Shown: piece after piece, positions 1 to 8,025 of the stretch
How positions within the stretch are numbered: position 1 is the first letter of the stretch
Layout of the letters: each line of letters opens with the position of its first letter
Assembly: GCF_030209355.1 (NCBI RefSeq)
Contig: NZ_JARVSF010000002.1
Coordinates: 307,097-371,096 of the forward strand
DNA: 64,000 bases
Source: Pseudarthrobacter sp. fls2-241-R2A-127
GTDB taxonomy: Bacteria > Actinomycetota > Actinomycetes > Actinomycetales > Micrococcaceae
Direction: 5' to 3'
The notes under the pieces: model-generated
Seen by the model: the letters and a program-made list of their open reading frames with translations, nothing else
Database searches by the model: none
What the model was told of the DNA's origin: nothing
Translations under genes and position numbers: made by a program

Positions 1-546
1 GCCGGTGAATGGGTCACCATTGTTGGGGTGGGCGGCGTGGGGCTCAGCGCCGTCATGATCGCCAAGGCACTGGGCGCCAATGTCATTGCCGTGGACCGTA
101 ACGCGGGTGCCCTTGATGCGGCGGCCTCCCTTGGAGCTGACCACGTATTGGTCGCCGATGGGTCGGACATTCCGGCGAAGATACAGGACCTGACGGGCGG
201 AAGCCACGTATCCATCGACGCCGTGGGCAGCGAGCAGACCTGCGCGGACGCGATCCTCAGCCTCCGGCGACGTGGCCGGCACGTCCAGATTGGGCTCCTG
301 CCACCCGTCGAGGGCCACCCCCGCGTTCAGATGGCCCGGGTCATCGCGTGGGAGTTGGATGTTTACGGAAGCCACGGGATGGCCGCGGCGGACTACCCCG
401 GCATGCTTGCACTGATCGAGTCCGGCGCGCTCCAGCCGCAGAAACTCATCGAACGCGTCATCGGACTGGAAGATGCCGCAGAGCTGCTGCCCCGGCTCGA
501 CACGGCAAACGTCGCAGGCATGACCATGATCCACCCCGACCGCTAA
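1..546 (+). CDS. Medium-chain alcohol dehydrogenase, C-terminal part
   Basis: The open frame runs in from the left edge, so the start and the N-terminal catalytic domain lie outside the window. What is visible is the Rossmann half of an MDR-superfamily dehydrogenase: the glycine-rich turn VGVGGVGLSAVMIAKALGA at the start, an acidic residue at the end of the second strand (VIAVDR, typical of NAD binding), and the usual C-terminal pattern with GSHGMAAADYPGMLALIESG. It should oxidise or reduce an alcohol/aldehyde in the cytoplasm. The substrate cannot be told without the N-terminal half. It is followed by a strong terminator and is therefore the last gene of its transcript. Confidence 0.85.
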   Translation, partial: AGEWVTIVGVGGVGLSAVMIAKALGANVIAVDRNAGALDAAASLGADHVLVADGSDIPAKIQDLTGGSHVSIDAVGSEQTCADAILSLRRRGRHVQIGLLPPVEGHPRVQMARVIAWELDVYGSHGMAAADYPGMLALIESGALQPQKLIERVIGLEDAAELLPRLDTANVAGMTMIHPDR

Positions 547-586
547 CGCATCCATACCGGCGGCGCTTTCCTTGCCGCGGACTGCG

Positions 587-630
587 AAAGGCCCTGGCTC
601 CCTTATTTCAAGGGAGCCAGGGCCTTTCTT
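587..630 (+). terminator. Rho-independent terminator after the alcohol dehydrogenase
   Basis: A long perfect stem (AAAGGCCCTGGCTCCCTT paired with its complement around an ATTTC loop) ends in CTTTCTT. It lies 40 bases after the dehydrogenase stop. Confidence 0.85.
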
Positions 631-792
631 CGTGGCTGTGACGCTGGGATTGAGCCCAGACAAGGAGGGTTGAGTCTCTTTGAGCGCGCCCTGGAGCTGA
701 AGATGTGTTGATCCGGGGGTGGTTCTACGCGGAGTGCACAGCCCGGCGTGGCGAGCATCCTATCCACCCCGAAACCCCGGGCAAAACGGGTG

Positions 793-798
793 CATACT
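793..798 (+). promoter_or_regulatory. -10-like hexamer CATACT, six bases before GTG
   Basis: CATACT ends exactly six bases before the GTG at 805, the spacing seen for many leaderless starts in this window. Confidence 0.4.
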
Positions 799-804
799 GG
801 TGCT

Positions 805-1032
805 GTGAGCACGGCAAGTCTCAACGCGTTGCTGCCTTGGCTGGCCCTTATCCCGTGCGTGGCCATCTGGGCATACAGCCTCGTCGATTTCAGCCAGACA
901 GACGAGCGTGACATGCGGACTTTCAACAGGGACACCTGGCTGGTCCTCCTTGTCCTCGGAAGCGTGGTCGGCGGCCTGGCCTGGCTTATAGCCGGGCGTC
1001 CCCAACCACCAGGCCTCCGGCGTCACGGCTAA
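805..1032 (+). CDS. Small membrane protein, PLDc_N-like
   Basis: A 75-residue protein with two hydrophobic helices (about residues 5-23 and 42-60) joined by a charged loop, ending in GLAWLIAGRPQPPG. This two-helix layout with a final G-xA-W-L-I-x-GRP matches the phospholipase D N-terminal domain family (PLDc_N), small actinobacterial membrane proteins of unknown role that usually stand alone without nuclease domains. The GTG start is chosen because a -10-like CATACT sits six bases upstream and the hydrophobic helix begins right after it. A longer frame from 748 would add an unlikely basic leader. The biochemical function is unknown. Confidence 0.6.
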   Translation: MSTASLNALLPWLALIPCVAIWAYSLVDFSQTDERDMRTFNRDTWLVLLVLGSVVGGLAWLIAGRPQPPGLRRHG

Positions 1033-1097
1033 GCGTCCCTGTCTGGTCCATCTGGTGCACTTCTCTTCCAACACGCCCAGCTCTCGACACTCCATGG

Positions 1098-1994
1098 CTA
1101 ACCGCCGAGGTCGAAATCCAGGTCCAGATCCTCGGGGGAGTGCAGTTCCCGCCAGGTAGAGGCCACCCGGGCGCTCGGCAGTGCTGCTGCGATCGGCATC
1201 CGGTCCACGGCCACGAGTTGCTCCAGGTCCAGCCCGGTCAAGGCTGCGATGTCCCTGATGGGGACCTGGAACGTACGGAACTGTCCCGGCGGGACGGGCT
1301 CTTGGGTGACGCCCGGCTTCGGGACGTCCGGAAGATCAGCCAGGACCGCAGTCTGGTCCACTACGTAGCCGGTGGCGGCCAGTTGGCCCTGGTATAGAAA
1401 GACAGCGACCTTGAAGAACTTCAGCGGGATGTCCACGCCGCGGTAGATCGGATCGTTGGGTTCAAAGATGGGTCCGGTGAACACCGTGATTTTGCGGCTG
1501 TTGTCGGCGGCGTTCTCCTGCAGGTAGGACTCCAGCCCCAGCCAGAGCTCGGCACCCTGGTTGAACTTAGCAGCCTGTGGGGCCGCGTTCGTGTAGTGGA
1601 ACGTGTCCTCGTTCGCCTGGGCTGCCTCAGCCTTGGTGTCCCCCCAGACAGCCGAAGCGCGCCTGACCAGGTGTCCGCGGTCGATGTCGTTGCGGGCGTA
1701 GACCTGTTCCCCGGTCTGCTGGTCGGCAGGGATGCGGGGGTCCAGCCGCCACGGGATGCCTTCCCGGGCCAGGTCGATCAGTTTCGTCCCGTCCATAGCC
1801 AGGGCCGTCACAGCGGCAAGCCGCTTGTCCGCACGCATCAGCACGGAGAAGTGCGTGTAGGGCAGCAGCACCGTCTTCACGCCAGCCAGCGGGGCAACAG
1901 CAACGGCAGGCCCCAGGAAAGCAGGATCATATCCAGCGCGGCCGGCGAGGTCACTGGCGGCGAGGGTTACCGCCGCTGTTGTTGGTTCATCCAT
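1098..1994 (-). CDS. DNA/RNA non-specific endonuclease (NucA/NUC1 type)
   Basis: 298 residues. The hallmark of the beta-beta-alpha-metal nuclease family is present: DRGHLVRRAS at about residue 105, whose His is the general base, followed by FHYTNAAPQAAKFNQG with the metal-binding Asn, then the LWLGLESYL helix and a KITVFTGPIF strand. Family members cut single- and double-stranded DNA and RNA with a divalent metal. No signal peptide or membrane segment is visible, which is unusual because many relatives are secreted. A partner immunity gene or toxin-delivery domain was not seen. The start is supported by TAGGGT placed six bases upstream, suggesting a leaderless transcript. Confidence 0.85.
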   Translation of the reverse strand: MDEPTTAAVTLAASDLAGRAGYDPAFLGPAVAVAPLAGVKTVLLPYTHFSVLMRADKRLAAVTALAMDGTKLIDLAREGIPWRLDPRIPADQQTGEQVYARNDIDRGHLVRRASAVWGDTKAEAAQANEDTFHYTNAAPQAAKFNQGAELWLGLESYLQENAADNSRKITVFTGPIFEPNDPIYRGVDIPLKFFKVAVFLYQGQLAATGYVVDQTAVLADLPDVPKPGVTQEPVPPGQFRTFQVPIRDIAALTGLDLEQLVAVDRMPIAAALPSARVASTWRELHSPEDLDLDFDLGG

Positions 1995-2000
1995 GACGGG

Positions 2001-2006
2001 ACCCTA
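2001..2006 (-). promoter_or_regulatory. -10 hexamer TAGGGT of the nuclease gene
   Basis: TAGGGT on the minus strand ends six bases before the ATG whose first base is 1994. Confidence 0.5.
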
Positions 2007-2041
2007 CCAGCGGCATATGACAGTGAGATGAATGATTCGGG

Positions 2042-2428
2042 TCAGGAATCGACAGTAGTGTCCGGCAGCAGCAGCCACGTCGTGGCATCGTGAGCAGAGG
2101 TGAAGAACCGCTTCGGGCACGGCTGCTTTTGTGCGCCAATTACCCAGTTGGCGAGAATGCGGTCGACCGGGCTCGTGCCAAGAAGCGCGATACGGGTGGC
2201 ACAGCGCTGATTGAACACTGCCTGGGCCTCACGGCTTAGTGAGGCTGTCAGGGTCATATAGATCAGCAACGGGTATTCGTTGCCGGGTGCGAGATCAAGT
2301 ACGGCAGCCATGGCCGCGCGCGCGTCGGCAGCCTCGATGCGCGTATGGGGATTCCAGACAAGGTGGATGATGCCGTCCTCGCGCAGCACCACGGTGTATT
2401 TGCCGGACTCGACTTTGGTGCACTCCAT
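2042..2428 (-). CDS. STAS/SpoIIAA-like small protein (DUF7793-like)
   Basis: About 128 residues, soluble, no signal peptide. The pattern TVVLREDGIIHLVWNP, then an alpha segment with DARAAMAAVLDL, then PLLIYMTLTASLSREAQAVF and a late helix HDATTWLL resembles the STAS-like fold of small actinobacterial proteins in the DUF7793 group. The central segment normally carries a conserved strand where STAS proteins are phosphorylated, but no clear phospho-Ser site can be assigned here. The ATG at 2428 is preferred over the GTG four codons upstream because GGGAG lies six bases before it. It stands alone between the nuclease and a small open frame. The role is unknown. Confidence 0.6.
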   Translation of the reverse strand: MECTKVESGKYTVVLREDGIIHLVWNPHTRIEAADARAAMAAVLDLAPGNEYPLLIYMTLTASLSREAQAVFNQRCATRIALLGTSPVDRILANWVIGAQKQPCPKRFFTSAHDATTWLLLPDTTVDS

Positions 2429-2584
2429 GCCGTCTCCCACCTGGTCACCCGCCGGTTCCAGCGGAAACCGACCCGAGCATATTACGGGACACTCTTACCC
2501 AGAACTGGAGTGTTTCCGCAGGTGAGCGGCATAATTCGATCTGGCTTTGGATCCGGAAGCTGGGAGTCAGCACTTCCGGCGCCG

Positions 2585-2758
2585 CTATTCCAGAACGTCC
2601 ACCACGTCGTCGAAGACCAGATAGCCGCCGTGGGCCGGCGGGAAGCCGAAACTCATCCAGTACTTTCGCAGCGCCGCCTTGGTCACATCGTGCTCAGCGG
2701 TTCCTTCCGCGGAGGCATCGTCGGTCAGTACGGGATCCGCTGCCAAGATGCTCATCAT
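2585..2758 (-). CDS. Small hypothetical protein (57 aa)
   Basis: An open frame of 57 residues starting with two adjacent ATGs. The sequence is acidic, with a likely helix around TAEHDVTKAALRKYWMSFG and a C-terminal hydrophobic/acidic strand GGYLVFDDVVDVLE. Codon choice is ordinary for the region (G or C in most third positions), which favours a real gene. No strong ribosome binding site is visible, and I do not recognise the family. It could also be the remnant of a longer protein whose N-terminal part is lost. Confidence 0.35.
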   Translation of the reverse strand: MMSILAADPVLTDDASAEGTAEHDVTKAALRKYWMSFGFPPAHGGYLVFDDVVDVLE

Positions 2759-2821
2759 TTGGACAGCTGCACCATAACCGGTTCCTGAACGGGCACTCTA
2801 AGCCGTGGCTGGGCCCCTCAG

Positions 2822-2827
2822 TAAGCT
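2822..2827 (+). promoter_or_regulatory. -10 hexamer TAAGCT of the acetyltransferase gene
   Basis: TAAGCT followed by exactly six bases and the ATG at 2834; a leaderless arrangement. Confidence 0.5.
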
Positions 2828-2833
2828 CAAGGC

Positions 2834-3289
2834 ATGCAGATGCGAGAGGCGACCTTTGCCGACCTGCCGTATATTGGCGCGATCTGTGATGCCAGCGGCC
2901 GAGCACGCTGGACGCGGGAAATGATTACTCCAACAAGCGGTCGGGTCGTGTTGGTGGCGATTGTGCAAGATGAGGTCGTCGGCGCAGCCAAGACACACTT
3001 CCATGGTGAACCGGAGGGCAGAGCGCCTGCGGGTCACTATCTGGGAGGTGTGATCATCGATCCGAATTTCCGCCGGCGGGGTATTGGTTCTGCTCTTACC
3101 CGCGTGCGGATGGAGTGGATCTGGGCCCGATCTTCAACCGCTTACTACTTCGCAAACGAACACAACACGGCGTCTATCATAATGCACGAGACGCTGGGTT
3201 TTCAGTCCATCGGACGCTTCGCCCAGATCCGGGGAGTAACGGCTGACAACGGGCGATCCGAATTGGTCCTTTTTCAGGCACGCCAGTAG
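2834..3289 (+). CDS. GNAT family N-acetyltransferase
   Basis: 151 residues, the normal size for a single-domain acetyl-CoA-dependent acyltransferase. The N-terminus MQMREATFADLPYIGAICDA is the usual first strand and helix. GVIIDPNFRRRGIGSAL holds the acetyl-CoA pyrophosphate-binding motif (R-R-x-G-I-G), and NTASIIMHETLGFQSIGRF is the C-terminal signature with the conserved GF. The acceptor substrate cannot be read from sequence. The start is supported by TAAGCT six bases upstream. It is a single-gene unit between minus-strand genes. Confidence 0.85.
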   Translation: MQMREATFADLPYIGAICDASGRARWTREMITPTSGRVVLVAIVQDEVVGAAKTHFHGEPEGRAPAGHYLGGVIIDPNFRRRGIGSALTRVRMEWIWARSSTAYYFANEHNTASIIMHETLGFQSIGRFAQIRGVTADNGRSELVLFQARQ

Positions 3290-3362
3290 GGGAGTCTCCA
3301 ACGTGACGTGATACGGCATCTGTTTTGCAACTCCTGGGGTCAGAAATTACCGTCCCGTCCTG

Positions 3363-3899
3363 TTAGCCATCGGGCAACAAGAACGCGAGCCTCTGGTCTG
3401 GCGTCCACACATACGCATCGTCACACCGATAGCCCCTCAGCCAGGCCCGCCCATCCACAACACGGAGGTAGAAGCCCTTCGGATACTCCACGTCATCGCT
3501 CACCGGCTTGGAAGCGACGTGGATTGCTCCGGCGGGGGCGCGGCCTGCGGACAAGATGGAGTCCGGCGCATTCGTCTGGCCCATCGTCGCGAGTCGGAGG
3601 TAGGGCCCTGTCACTATGGGACAAAGTCCGAGGCCTTGGTTGATTGCAGCCGTGAAGATCCGCGACTGAACCGCGCCATGCTTGAAGCCAAGGTCCTCTA
3701 CCGTTCGTTCTACGATTCGAAGGCTCTGATCTTTTGGGGCGTCGAACTCGGCGTGAGCGAGCAGCGTCTCGGCGTGAACATTGAGCAAAACGCCTTCACT
3801 GTGGAGCGACTGCACGACTTCACTTCGTGACAGACCGCCCACTCGAATCACGAAACCCTCAACTTCCGGTGCACTGATCATGGACCGATTCTCCATCAT
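3363..3899 (-). CDS. Conserved protein of unknown function (DYPKGFYLR family)
   Basis: 178 residues. The signature is a repeated style of short motifs: LGFKHGAVQSRIFTAAINQG, LGLCPIVTGPYLRLA, PDSILSAGRAPAGAIHVAS and the C-terminal EYPKGFYLRVVDGRAWLRGY followed by VWTPDQRLAF. From memory, proteins with this arrangement occur as stand-alone conserved hypotheticals in Firmicutes and Actinobacteria; no biochemical role is known to me. It lies 55 bases downstream of the uridine-kinase-like gene on the same strand, so the two are probably co-transcribed. Two adjacent ATGs make the exact start uncertain by one codon. Confidence 0.6.
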   Translation of the reverse strand: MMENRSMISAPEVEGFVIRVGGLSRSEVVQSLHSEGVLLNVHAETLLAHAEFDAPKDQSLRIVERTVEDLGFKHGAVQSRIFTAAINQGLGLCPIVTGPYLRLATMGQTNAPDSILSAGRAPAGAIHVASKPVSDDVEYPKGFYLRVVDGRAWLRGYRCDDAYVWTPDQRLAFLLPDG

Positions 3900-3954
3900 C
3901 GTCAGCCGGACGATCCCTCCCGGCGATGATTCAGGATGTTCGTTCGAGGGTGCA

Positions 3955-4614
3955 TCACCGTGCACCTGAAACCGTCTCGGGTTGGACGACTCTCGGTGAC
4001 GTGAAATCCGAGTTGTCCACCACGAACGTGGCGCGTTCCCAGGGTCGAGCCGCTTCGAAGTAGAGGCGCTGCCCTCCAACGTACCGCCGCATCGTTGGAT
4101 GCTGAGGGTCCGGGTTGCTGCCATCTCTGACGGCCATACGCCCAGCTGTCTCAGTAAACGGCACGTCCAGAAATATGGACGCGTCCCAGTACGAGGCCAG
4201 CTGATCGCGGTGAAGAAACATGCCCTCAACAACGACGAGCGCGTTGGACGGTGCCAGGAGGATCTCGGCCGGCACTGTTTGGTCTGACTGGGCGTCGTAG
4301 GAGGCTGGCGTGTACCGCCCGTCCCCGGCCGGGCTGAGGGGCGCCAACAGCTGATCCTGGAGCGCCGTGTAGTTGTAGGTGTCCTCCCAGAACCCCTCCG
4401 GTGAATCACGTCCCTTCGCATGCCTCACCGGCGACGGGTTCAAAAAGTCGTCGGCGTGGATGATTATCACGGGGCGGTCCCGTACCTCGGCTGCAAGGTG
4501 TGCGGCGAAGGTGGTCTTGCCACTGCCGTCAACGCCGTCAACTGCCACCAGGCGCCGCCCAGGGCCTAGGACGTTGAGAACGTCAGTGGCCATCGATCGC
4601 ATGAAATTCTTCAT
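3955..4614 (-). CDS. Uridine kinase-like P-loop kinase
   Basis: 219 residues. The Walker A motif VDGVDGSGKTTFAAHLA lies near residues 24-40, followed by IIIHADDFLNPS, the substrate/Mg region seen in uridine and pantothenate kinases, and NALVVVEGMFLHRDQL resembling a Walker B strand. The C-terminal part with RYVGGQRLYFEAARPWERATFVVDN is typical of the actinobacterial uridine kinase-like family. It probably phosphorylates a nucleoside or similar small alcohol in the cytoplasm, but substrate specificity is not proven. The ATG is preceded by GAAGAT with a six-base gap. It is likely in an operon with the downstream unknown protein. Confidence 0.75.
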   Translation of the reverse strand: MKNFMRSMATDVLNVLGPGRRLVAVDGVDGSGKTTFAAHLAAEVRDRPVIIIHADDFLNPSPVRHAKGRDSPEGFWEDTYNYTALQDQLLAPLSPAGDGRYTPASYDAQSDQTVPAEILLAPSNALVVVEGMFLHRDQLASYWDASIFLDVPFTETAGRMAVRDGSNPDPQHPTMRRYVGGQRLYFEAARPWERATFVVDNSDFTSPRVVQPETVSGAR

Positions 4615-4829
4615 CGTGCCATCTTCGGGGAAACAATCAGCTCGCCCGAGCGTTCGACCTGGGACGACACCTGAGGGCGTCCTTCCGTGTGACGTATCCG
4701 CTCCGCCCGCGCGCCATGATCAAACCACTTGGAGGAAAGCAATGAAGCAGAACCGAGGACGGGAGGAGCTGGAAGCACCTCAGAAATTCTGTTACTGCTG
4801 CGTCACCGCAACACCATTCACGGGAAAGA

Positions 4830-4871
4830 AAAGGCTCTGCTTCCCTTGGTTCCAAGGAAAGCAGAGCCTTT
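4830..4871 (-). terminator. Terminator of tRNA-Ser(CGA)
   Basis: AAAGGCTCTGC pairs with GCAGAGCCTTT around an inner CCTTGG/CCAAGG stem. On the minus strand it follows the tRNA 3' end within ten bases and is trailed by a T-rich run. Confidence 0.85.
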
Positions 4872-4879
4872 CTACGTGG

Positions 4880-4966
4880 CGGTGACGGTGGGATTTGAAC
4901 CCACGTTGGCTTTTACACCAAACAACATTTCGAGTGTTGCACCTTCGGCCGCTCGGACACGTCACC
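4880..4966 (-). tRNA. tRNA-Ser (anticodon CGA)
   Basis: A class II tRNA with acceptor GGTGACG/CGTCACC and discriminator G. The anticodon stem CAACA/TGTTG encloses loop CTCGAAA, giving anticodon CGA for UCG codons. A long variable arm and the T-loop GGTTCAAATCC are present. CCA is not encoded. Confidence 0.95.
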
Positions 4967-5212
4967 AACCTCAATAGGGTACCGGAGCGAAGCCGTCATC
5001 CCCAAAACGGAGCTGGAACGAGGCTGATTGCCCGGGCAATGAGGGAGCTGGCCATGGGCTCTGTTTGGGACCAGGTGGTTAGGTCTGCCGGTGGCTGCGC
5101 GTGTCGAAACCTTGAACCCGGCCGTTGGGCTGTGTCGTAACCCGGCGAGTGTTCTTCTGTGCCCGTTGTCCTGTCCGCCTTAAATGTCGTACCCCTTGGT
5201 GATGATGGGGGT

Positions 5213-6700
5213 ATGGCAAAAGCGGCGGTGGTGGAGGCGTTCGAGGACATTCGTGCTGCCCTTGCCGTGCTTCTTGCCGCGGTGGAAGGGTGCGCTGCGG
5301 AGTCGTTCTCGGCATCTGATCCGTTGGCGGGGTTGGCGGATGGCTGCCTGGATGTCCTGGCCGGGGCACGTGAGGTGGAGGCCAGCGTGGCTGGTTTGAA
5401 AGCCCGGGCGGCGGTGGCGTATGCGGATGCTGCCGGTGTTGTTGCGGGGCCTGGGGTGCCGGTGGTGGCGCAGGAGATGGCGGTCGCGGCGGAGATCGGG
5501 TGTGTGCTCGCTTTGGGTCCGCGGGCAGCATCGTCGTTCCTGGCCACTTCCCACGCGCTGACAATGTCGTTGCCGTTGACTTTGGCTGCGTTGCAGGCCG
5601 GGACCGTGTCCTGGCAGCACGCGGTGGTGATGGCCGATGAGACAGCTGGCCTGGATGCTGCGGAGACGGCGGCCCTGGAAGCGCATTTCCTTGACAGCGA
5701 GGCGCCGGATCCGGCGCGGGGATGTCCGGTTGGGGAGCTGCCGGCGCACCGGTTCCGTGCCAAAGCACGCACCTGGCGGGAGCGCCACCAGGCCGGGTCG
5801 ATCGAGAAACGCCATGCAAAGGGAGTGTCGGACCGGCGGGTTGAGTACCGGCCGGACCGCGACGGGATGGCGTGGCTGAGCGCGTACCTGCCTGCCGACC
5901 GGGCCGTGGCCGGGTTGAACCGGCTCACCGCGATCGCCCGGTCCCAGCAGGGACCTGACGAACCCCGGACCATGACACAGCTCCGTGCGGACAACTTCGC
6001 TGACGCGATCCTTGGAAGCGGCCGCACGGACGCCAGTGGTACCGCCGTCGGGGCAGTTGACGAGGCAGATCTCCCGCCGTCACCGGTCCGTGCACAGGTA
6101 CTGGTCACTGTTCCGGTGTTCTCCCTGCTGGGGCTGGGGGAGGAGCCGGCGGTGCTGGACGGGTACGGGCCGATCCCGCCGTCGATGGCCCGCCGGTTGG
6201 TCGCGGAGGGGGCAGGTTCGTTCTACCGGGTGCTGGTGGACCCGAGGGACGGGGCACCGCTGGAGATCGGCAGGACCAGCTACCGGGTGGGCACAGCGAT
6301 GCGGAACTGGCTCCGGCTCAGGGACGGCAAATGCCCGTTCCCGGGCTGCAGCAATCCGTCCTTGGATACCGAGGCCGACCACATCCTCGCCTGGGCAGGC
6401 GGGGGCACCACCGGAATCAGCAACCTCGGGCAGCCCTGCCCGAAGCACCACCGCCTCCGGCACACCACAGGCTGGAAACCCACCCCCGCGAGCAAAACCG
6501 AACCGCCCGGCTGGACCTCACCGGCCGGCCGTCACTACACAAGCGAACACCAAGACTGGGAACCCGCCACGTGGCCCCACCCCCTGAAACGGGAACAGCA
6601 CCACGCCGCCCGACCACCGGGCAGCCACCCCGACTTCGCCTACTTTGGGCTGTCGCCAGGAGAAGAAAGCCTGGCACGGATAATTCACGCGCCGGCATGA
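5213..6700 (+). CDS. HNH endonuclease with DUF222 (13E12-type) domain
   Basis: About 495 residues. The long alpha-helical N-terminal half (DUF222, as in the mycobacterial 13E12 repeat proteins) is followed by an HNH module near residues 380-430: CPFPGCSNPSLDTEADH, with AGGGTTGISNLGQPC and KHHRLRH supplying the two CxxC-like pairs and the catalytic His. Such proteins are abundant, often in many copies, in Arthrobacter genomes. Their biological role is not settled, although the HNH core implies metal-dependent DNA cleavage. The ATG at 5213 is chosen for the GGGGG run just upstream. An upstream extension to 5159 is open but lacks a binding site. It is monocistronic. Confidence 0.85.
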   Translation: MAKAAVVEAFEDIRAALAVLLAAVEGCAAESFSASDPLAGLADGCLDVLAGAREVEASVAGLKARAAVAYADAAGVVAGPGVPVVAQEMAVAAEIGCVLALGPRAASSFLATSHALTMSLPLTLAALQAGTVSWQHAVVMADETAGLDAAETAALEAHFLDSEAPDPARGCPVGELPAHRFRAKARTWRERHQAGSIEKRHAKGVSDRRVEYRPDRDGMAWLSAYLPADRAVAGLNRLTAIARSQQGPDEPRTMTQLRADNFADAILGSGRTDASGTAVGAVDEADLPPSPVRAQVLVTVPVFSLLGLGEEPAVLDGYGPIPPSMARRLVAEGAGSFYRVLVDPRDGAPLEIGRTSYRVGTAMRNWLRLRDGKCPFPGCSNPSLDTEADHILAWAGGGTTGISNLGQPCPKHHRLRHTTGWKPTPASKTEPPGWTSPAGRHYTSEHQDWEPATWPHPLKREQHHAARPPGSHPDFAYFGLSPGEESLARIIHAPA

Positions 6701-6708
6701 CACAAGCC

Positions 6709-6850
6709 CGCTGGCACACCCGCGCCTTGCAAGATCCACGCCATTCGAGACCCGCGCCTTGCAAAGTCTGCGCCCTGCAACAGCCCCGCCAGCCGAGACC
6801 CGCGCCCTACCAGACCCCTGCCATCCCAGACCCGCGCCCTGTAGGCCCCG
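6709..6850. repeat. Degenerate GC-rich tandem repeat
   Basis: The block downstream of the HNH gene repeats a core close to GAGACCCGCGCCTTGCAA at least four times (about 6714, 6747, 6794 and 6828), with related shorter units such as ATCCACGCC and ACCCCTGCC between them. No convincing gene or terminator lies within it. Confidence 0.6.
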
Positions 6851-6965
6851 TGCTGTGGCGTACCACTTCCCCGAAACCCACGTGTACGTCAGCTATGCCT
6901 CGACTGTGCCTCGACACGGCCGCCGCCACGCGCCGTCGGACTTTCCCAGCACGTGTACGTCCGGC

Positions 6966-6971
6966 TAGATT
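6966..6971 (+). promoter_or_regulatory. -10 hexamer TAGATT of the MDR-PTPS-GT operon
   Basis: TAGATT lies ten bases before the ATG at 6982. No ribosome binding site intervenes, so transcription probably starts close to the ATG. Confidence 0.45.
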
Positions 6972-6981
6972 CATCAGCAAG

Positions 6982-8022
6982 ATGATGAATTCACAGACTC
7001 CTGTCCATGCAACCGCATACTGGACCACAGCCAAGCAGCACGGCGAGCTCAGGCCCGAAGAATTGCCAGCACCCGGTCCCGGCGAGGTGTTGGTTCGTGC
7101 CCTGTATTCCGGCATCAGCAGGGGCACCGAAATGGTGGTCCACGCCGGGTCGGTTCCCCCTCGGGTCGCGGAGCAGATGCGCGCCCCGCACCAGGAGGGG
7201 GATTTCCCGGGCCCCGTAAAGTTCGGCTACCTGTCCGTTGGCGTTGTAGAGGAGGGGCCCGAGGACTGGAAAGGCGCACGCGTGTTCTGCCTGAGCCCCC
7301 ACCAGGACCTTTATGTGGTGCCGCTGGAGTCGCTGACGCGGATCCCGGATAACGTCCCGTCCCGGCGCGCGGTGTTGACCGGAACGGTCGAAACCGCAGT
7401 CAATGCGCTGTGGGAGGCCGGGCCGCGCCTGGGGGATCGGGTCGCGGTTGTCGGCGCGGGCCTGGTGGGCGGCATGGTCGCCACCCTGCTGCGTACGTTC
7501 CCGCTTCAGCGCCTGCAATTGGTGGACGTGGATCCGGGCAGGAAGCAGTTGGCGGAGGCGTTGGGCGTCGATTTCGTTCACCCTGATGACGCCTTGGCCG
7601 ACTGCGATATTGTCATCCACTGCTCAGCCTCGCAGGAGGGACTGGAGCGCAGCCTTCAGCTCGTCGGCGACGACGGGGATGTCATCGAAATGTCCTGGTA
7701 CGCCAACCGGACGGTCACCATACCGCTGGGTGAGGATTTCCACGCGCGGCGGCTGTCCATCAGGGCAAGCCAGGTAGGCATGGTGGCCCGGTCCCGGCGC
7801 CACCGCCGTACCAACGCGGACCGCCTCAACCTTGCCGTCTCCCTGCTCGAGGACCCCGTCTTCGATGCCTTCCTGACCGGGTCGTCCCGGTTCGAGGACC
7901 TTCCCGAGGTGGTCGAGCGCCTCGCGGACGGAAGCTTGGAAGCGCTGTGCCACGTCGTCGAGTACCCTGCCGGCCATCCCGTATCGAGCCAGACCACCCA
8001 CAATTCCGAAAACGTAAGGTAA
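6982..8022 (+). CDS. Zinc-less medium-chain dehydrogenase of a pterin-like operon
   Basis: 346 residues of the MDR superfamily. The N-terminal GroES-like half has EELPAPGPGEVLVRALYSGISRGTEM, where the catalytic-zinc Cys of alcohol dehydrogenases is replaced by Ser, and KFGYLSVGVVEEG, where the GHE motif is missing. There is no four-Cys structural zinc lobe. The Rossmann half has VAVVGAGLVGGMVATLLR and an acidic VDVDPGRKQ, suggesting NAD(H). It is therefore a reductase/dehydrogenase acting without zinc. It is the first gene of a tight operon: the next gene starts three bases after its stop. I infer that it acts on the same small molecule as the PTPS-fold and glycosyltransferase proteins. The ATG at 6985 is an equal alternative start. 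Confidence 0.75.
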   Translation: MMNSQTPVHATAYWTTAKQHGELRPEELPAPGPGEVLVRALYSGISRGTEMVVHAGSVPPRVAEQMRAPHQEGDFPGPVKFGYLSVGVVEEGPEDWKGARVFCLSPHQDLYVVPLESLTRIPDNVPSRRAVLTGTVETAVNALWEAGPRLGDRVAVVGAGLVGGMVATLLRTFPLQRLQLVDVDPGRKQLAEALGVDFVHPDDALADCDIVIHCSASQEGLERSLQLVGDDGDVIEMSWYANRTVTIPLGEDFHARRLSIRASQVGMVARSRRHRRTNADRLNLAVSLLEDPVFDAFLTGSSRFEDLPEVVERLADGSLEALCHVVEYPAGHPVSSQTTHNSENVR

Positions 8023-8025
8023 CCC

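Noticed and set aside
4637..4855. Frame between the kinase and tRNA-Ser
   Set aside because: It contains the tRNA terminator stem and shows no protein-like pattern.
5027..5040. Palindrome ATTGCCCGGGCAAT as an operator
   Set aside because: It is symmetrical but isolated: about 170 bases from the next start, with no promoter beside it, so no role can be supported.
5159..5212. Longer N-terminus of the HNH protein
   Set aside because: The extension lacks a ribosome binding site and its sequence is unlike the family; the ATG at 5213 fits better.
6709..6850. Repeat block as a CRISPR array
   Set aside because: Units are degenerate and irregularly spaced, with no constant spacer length and no cas gene nearby.
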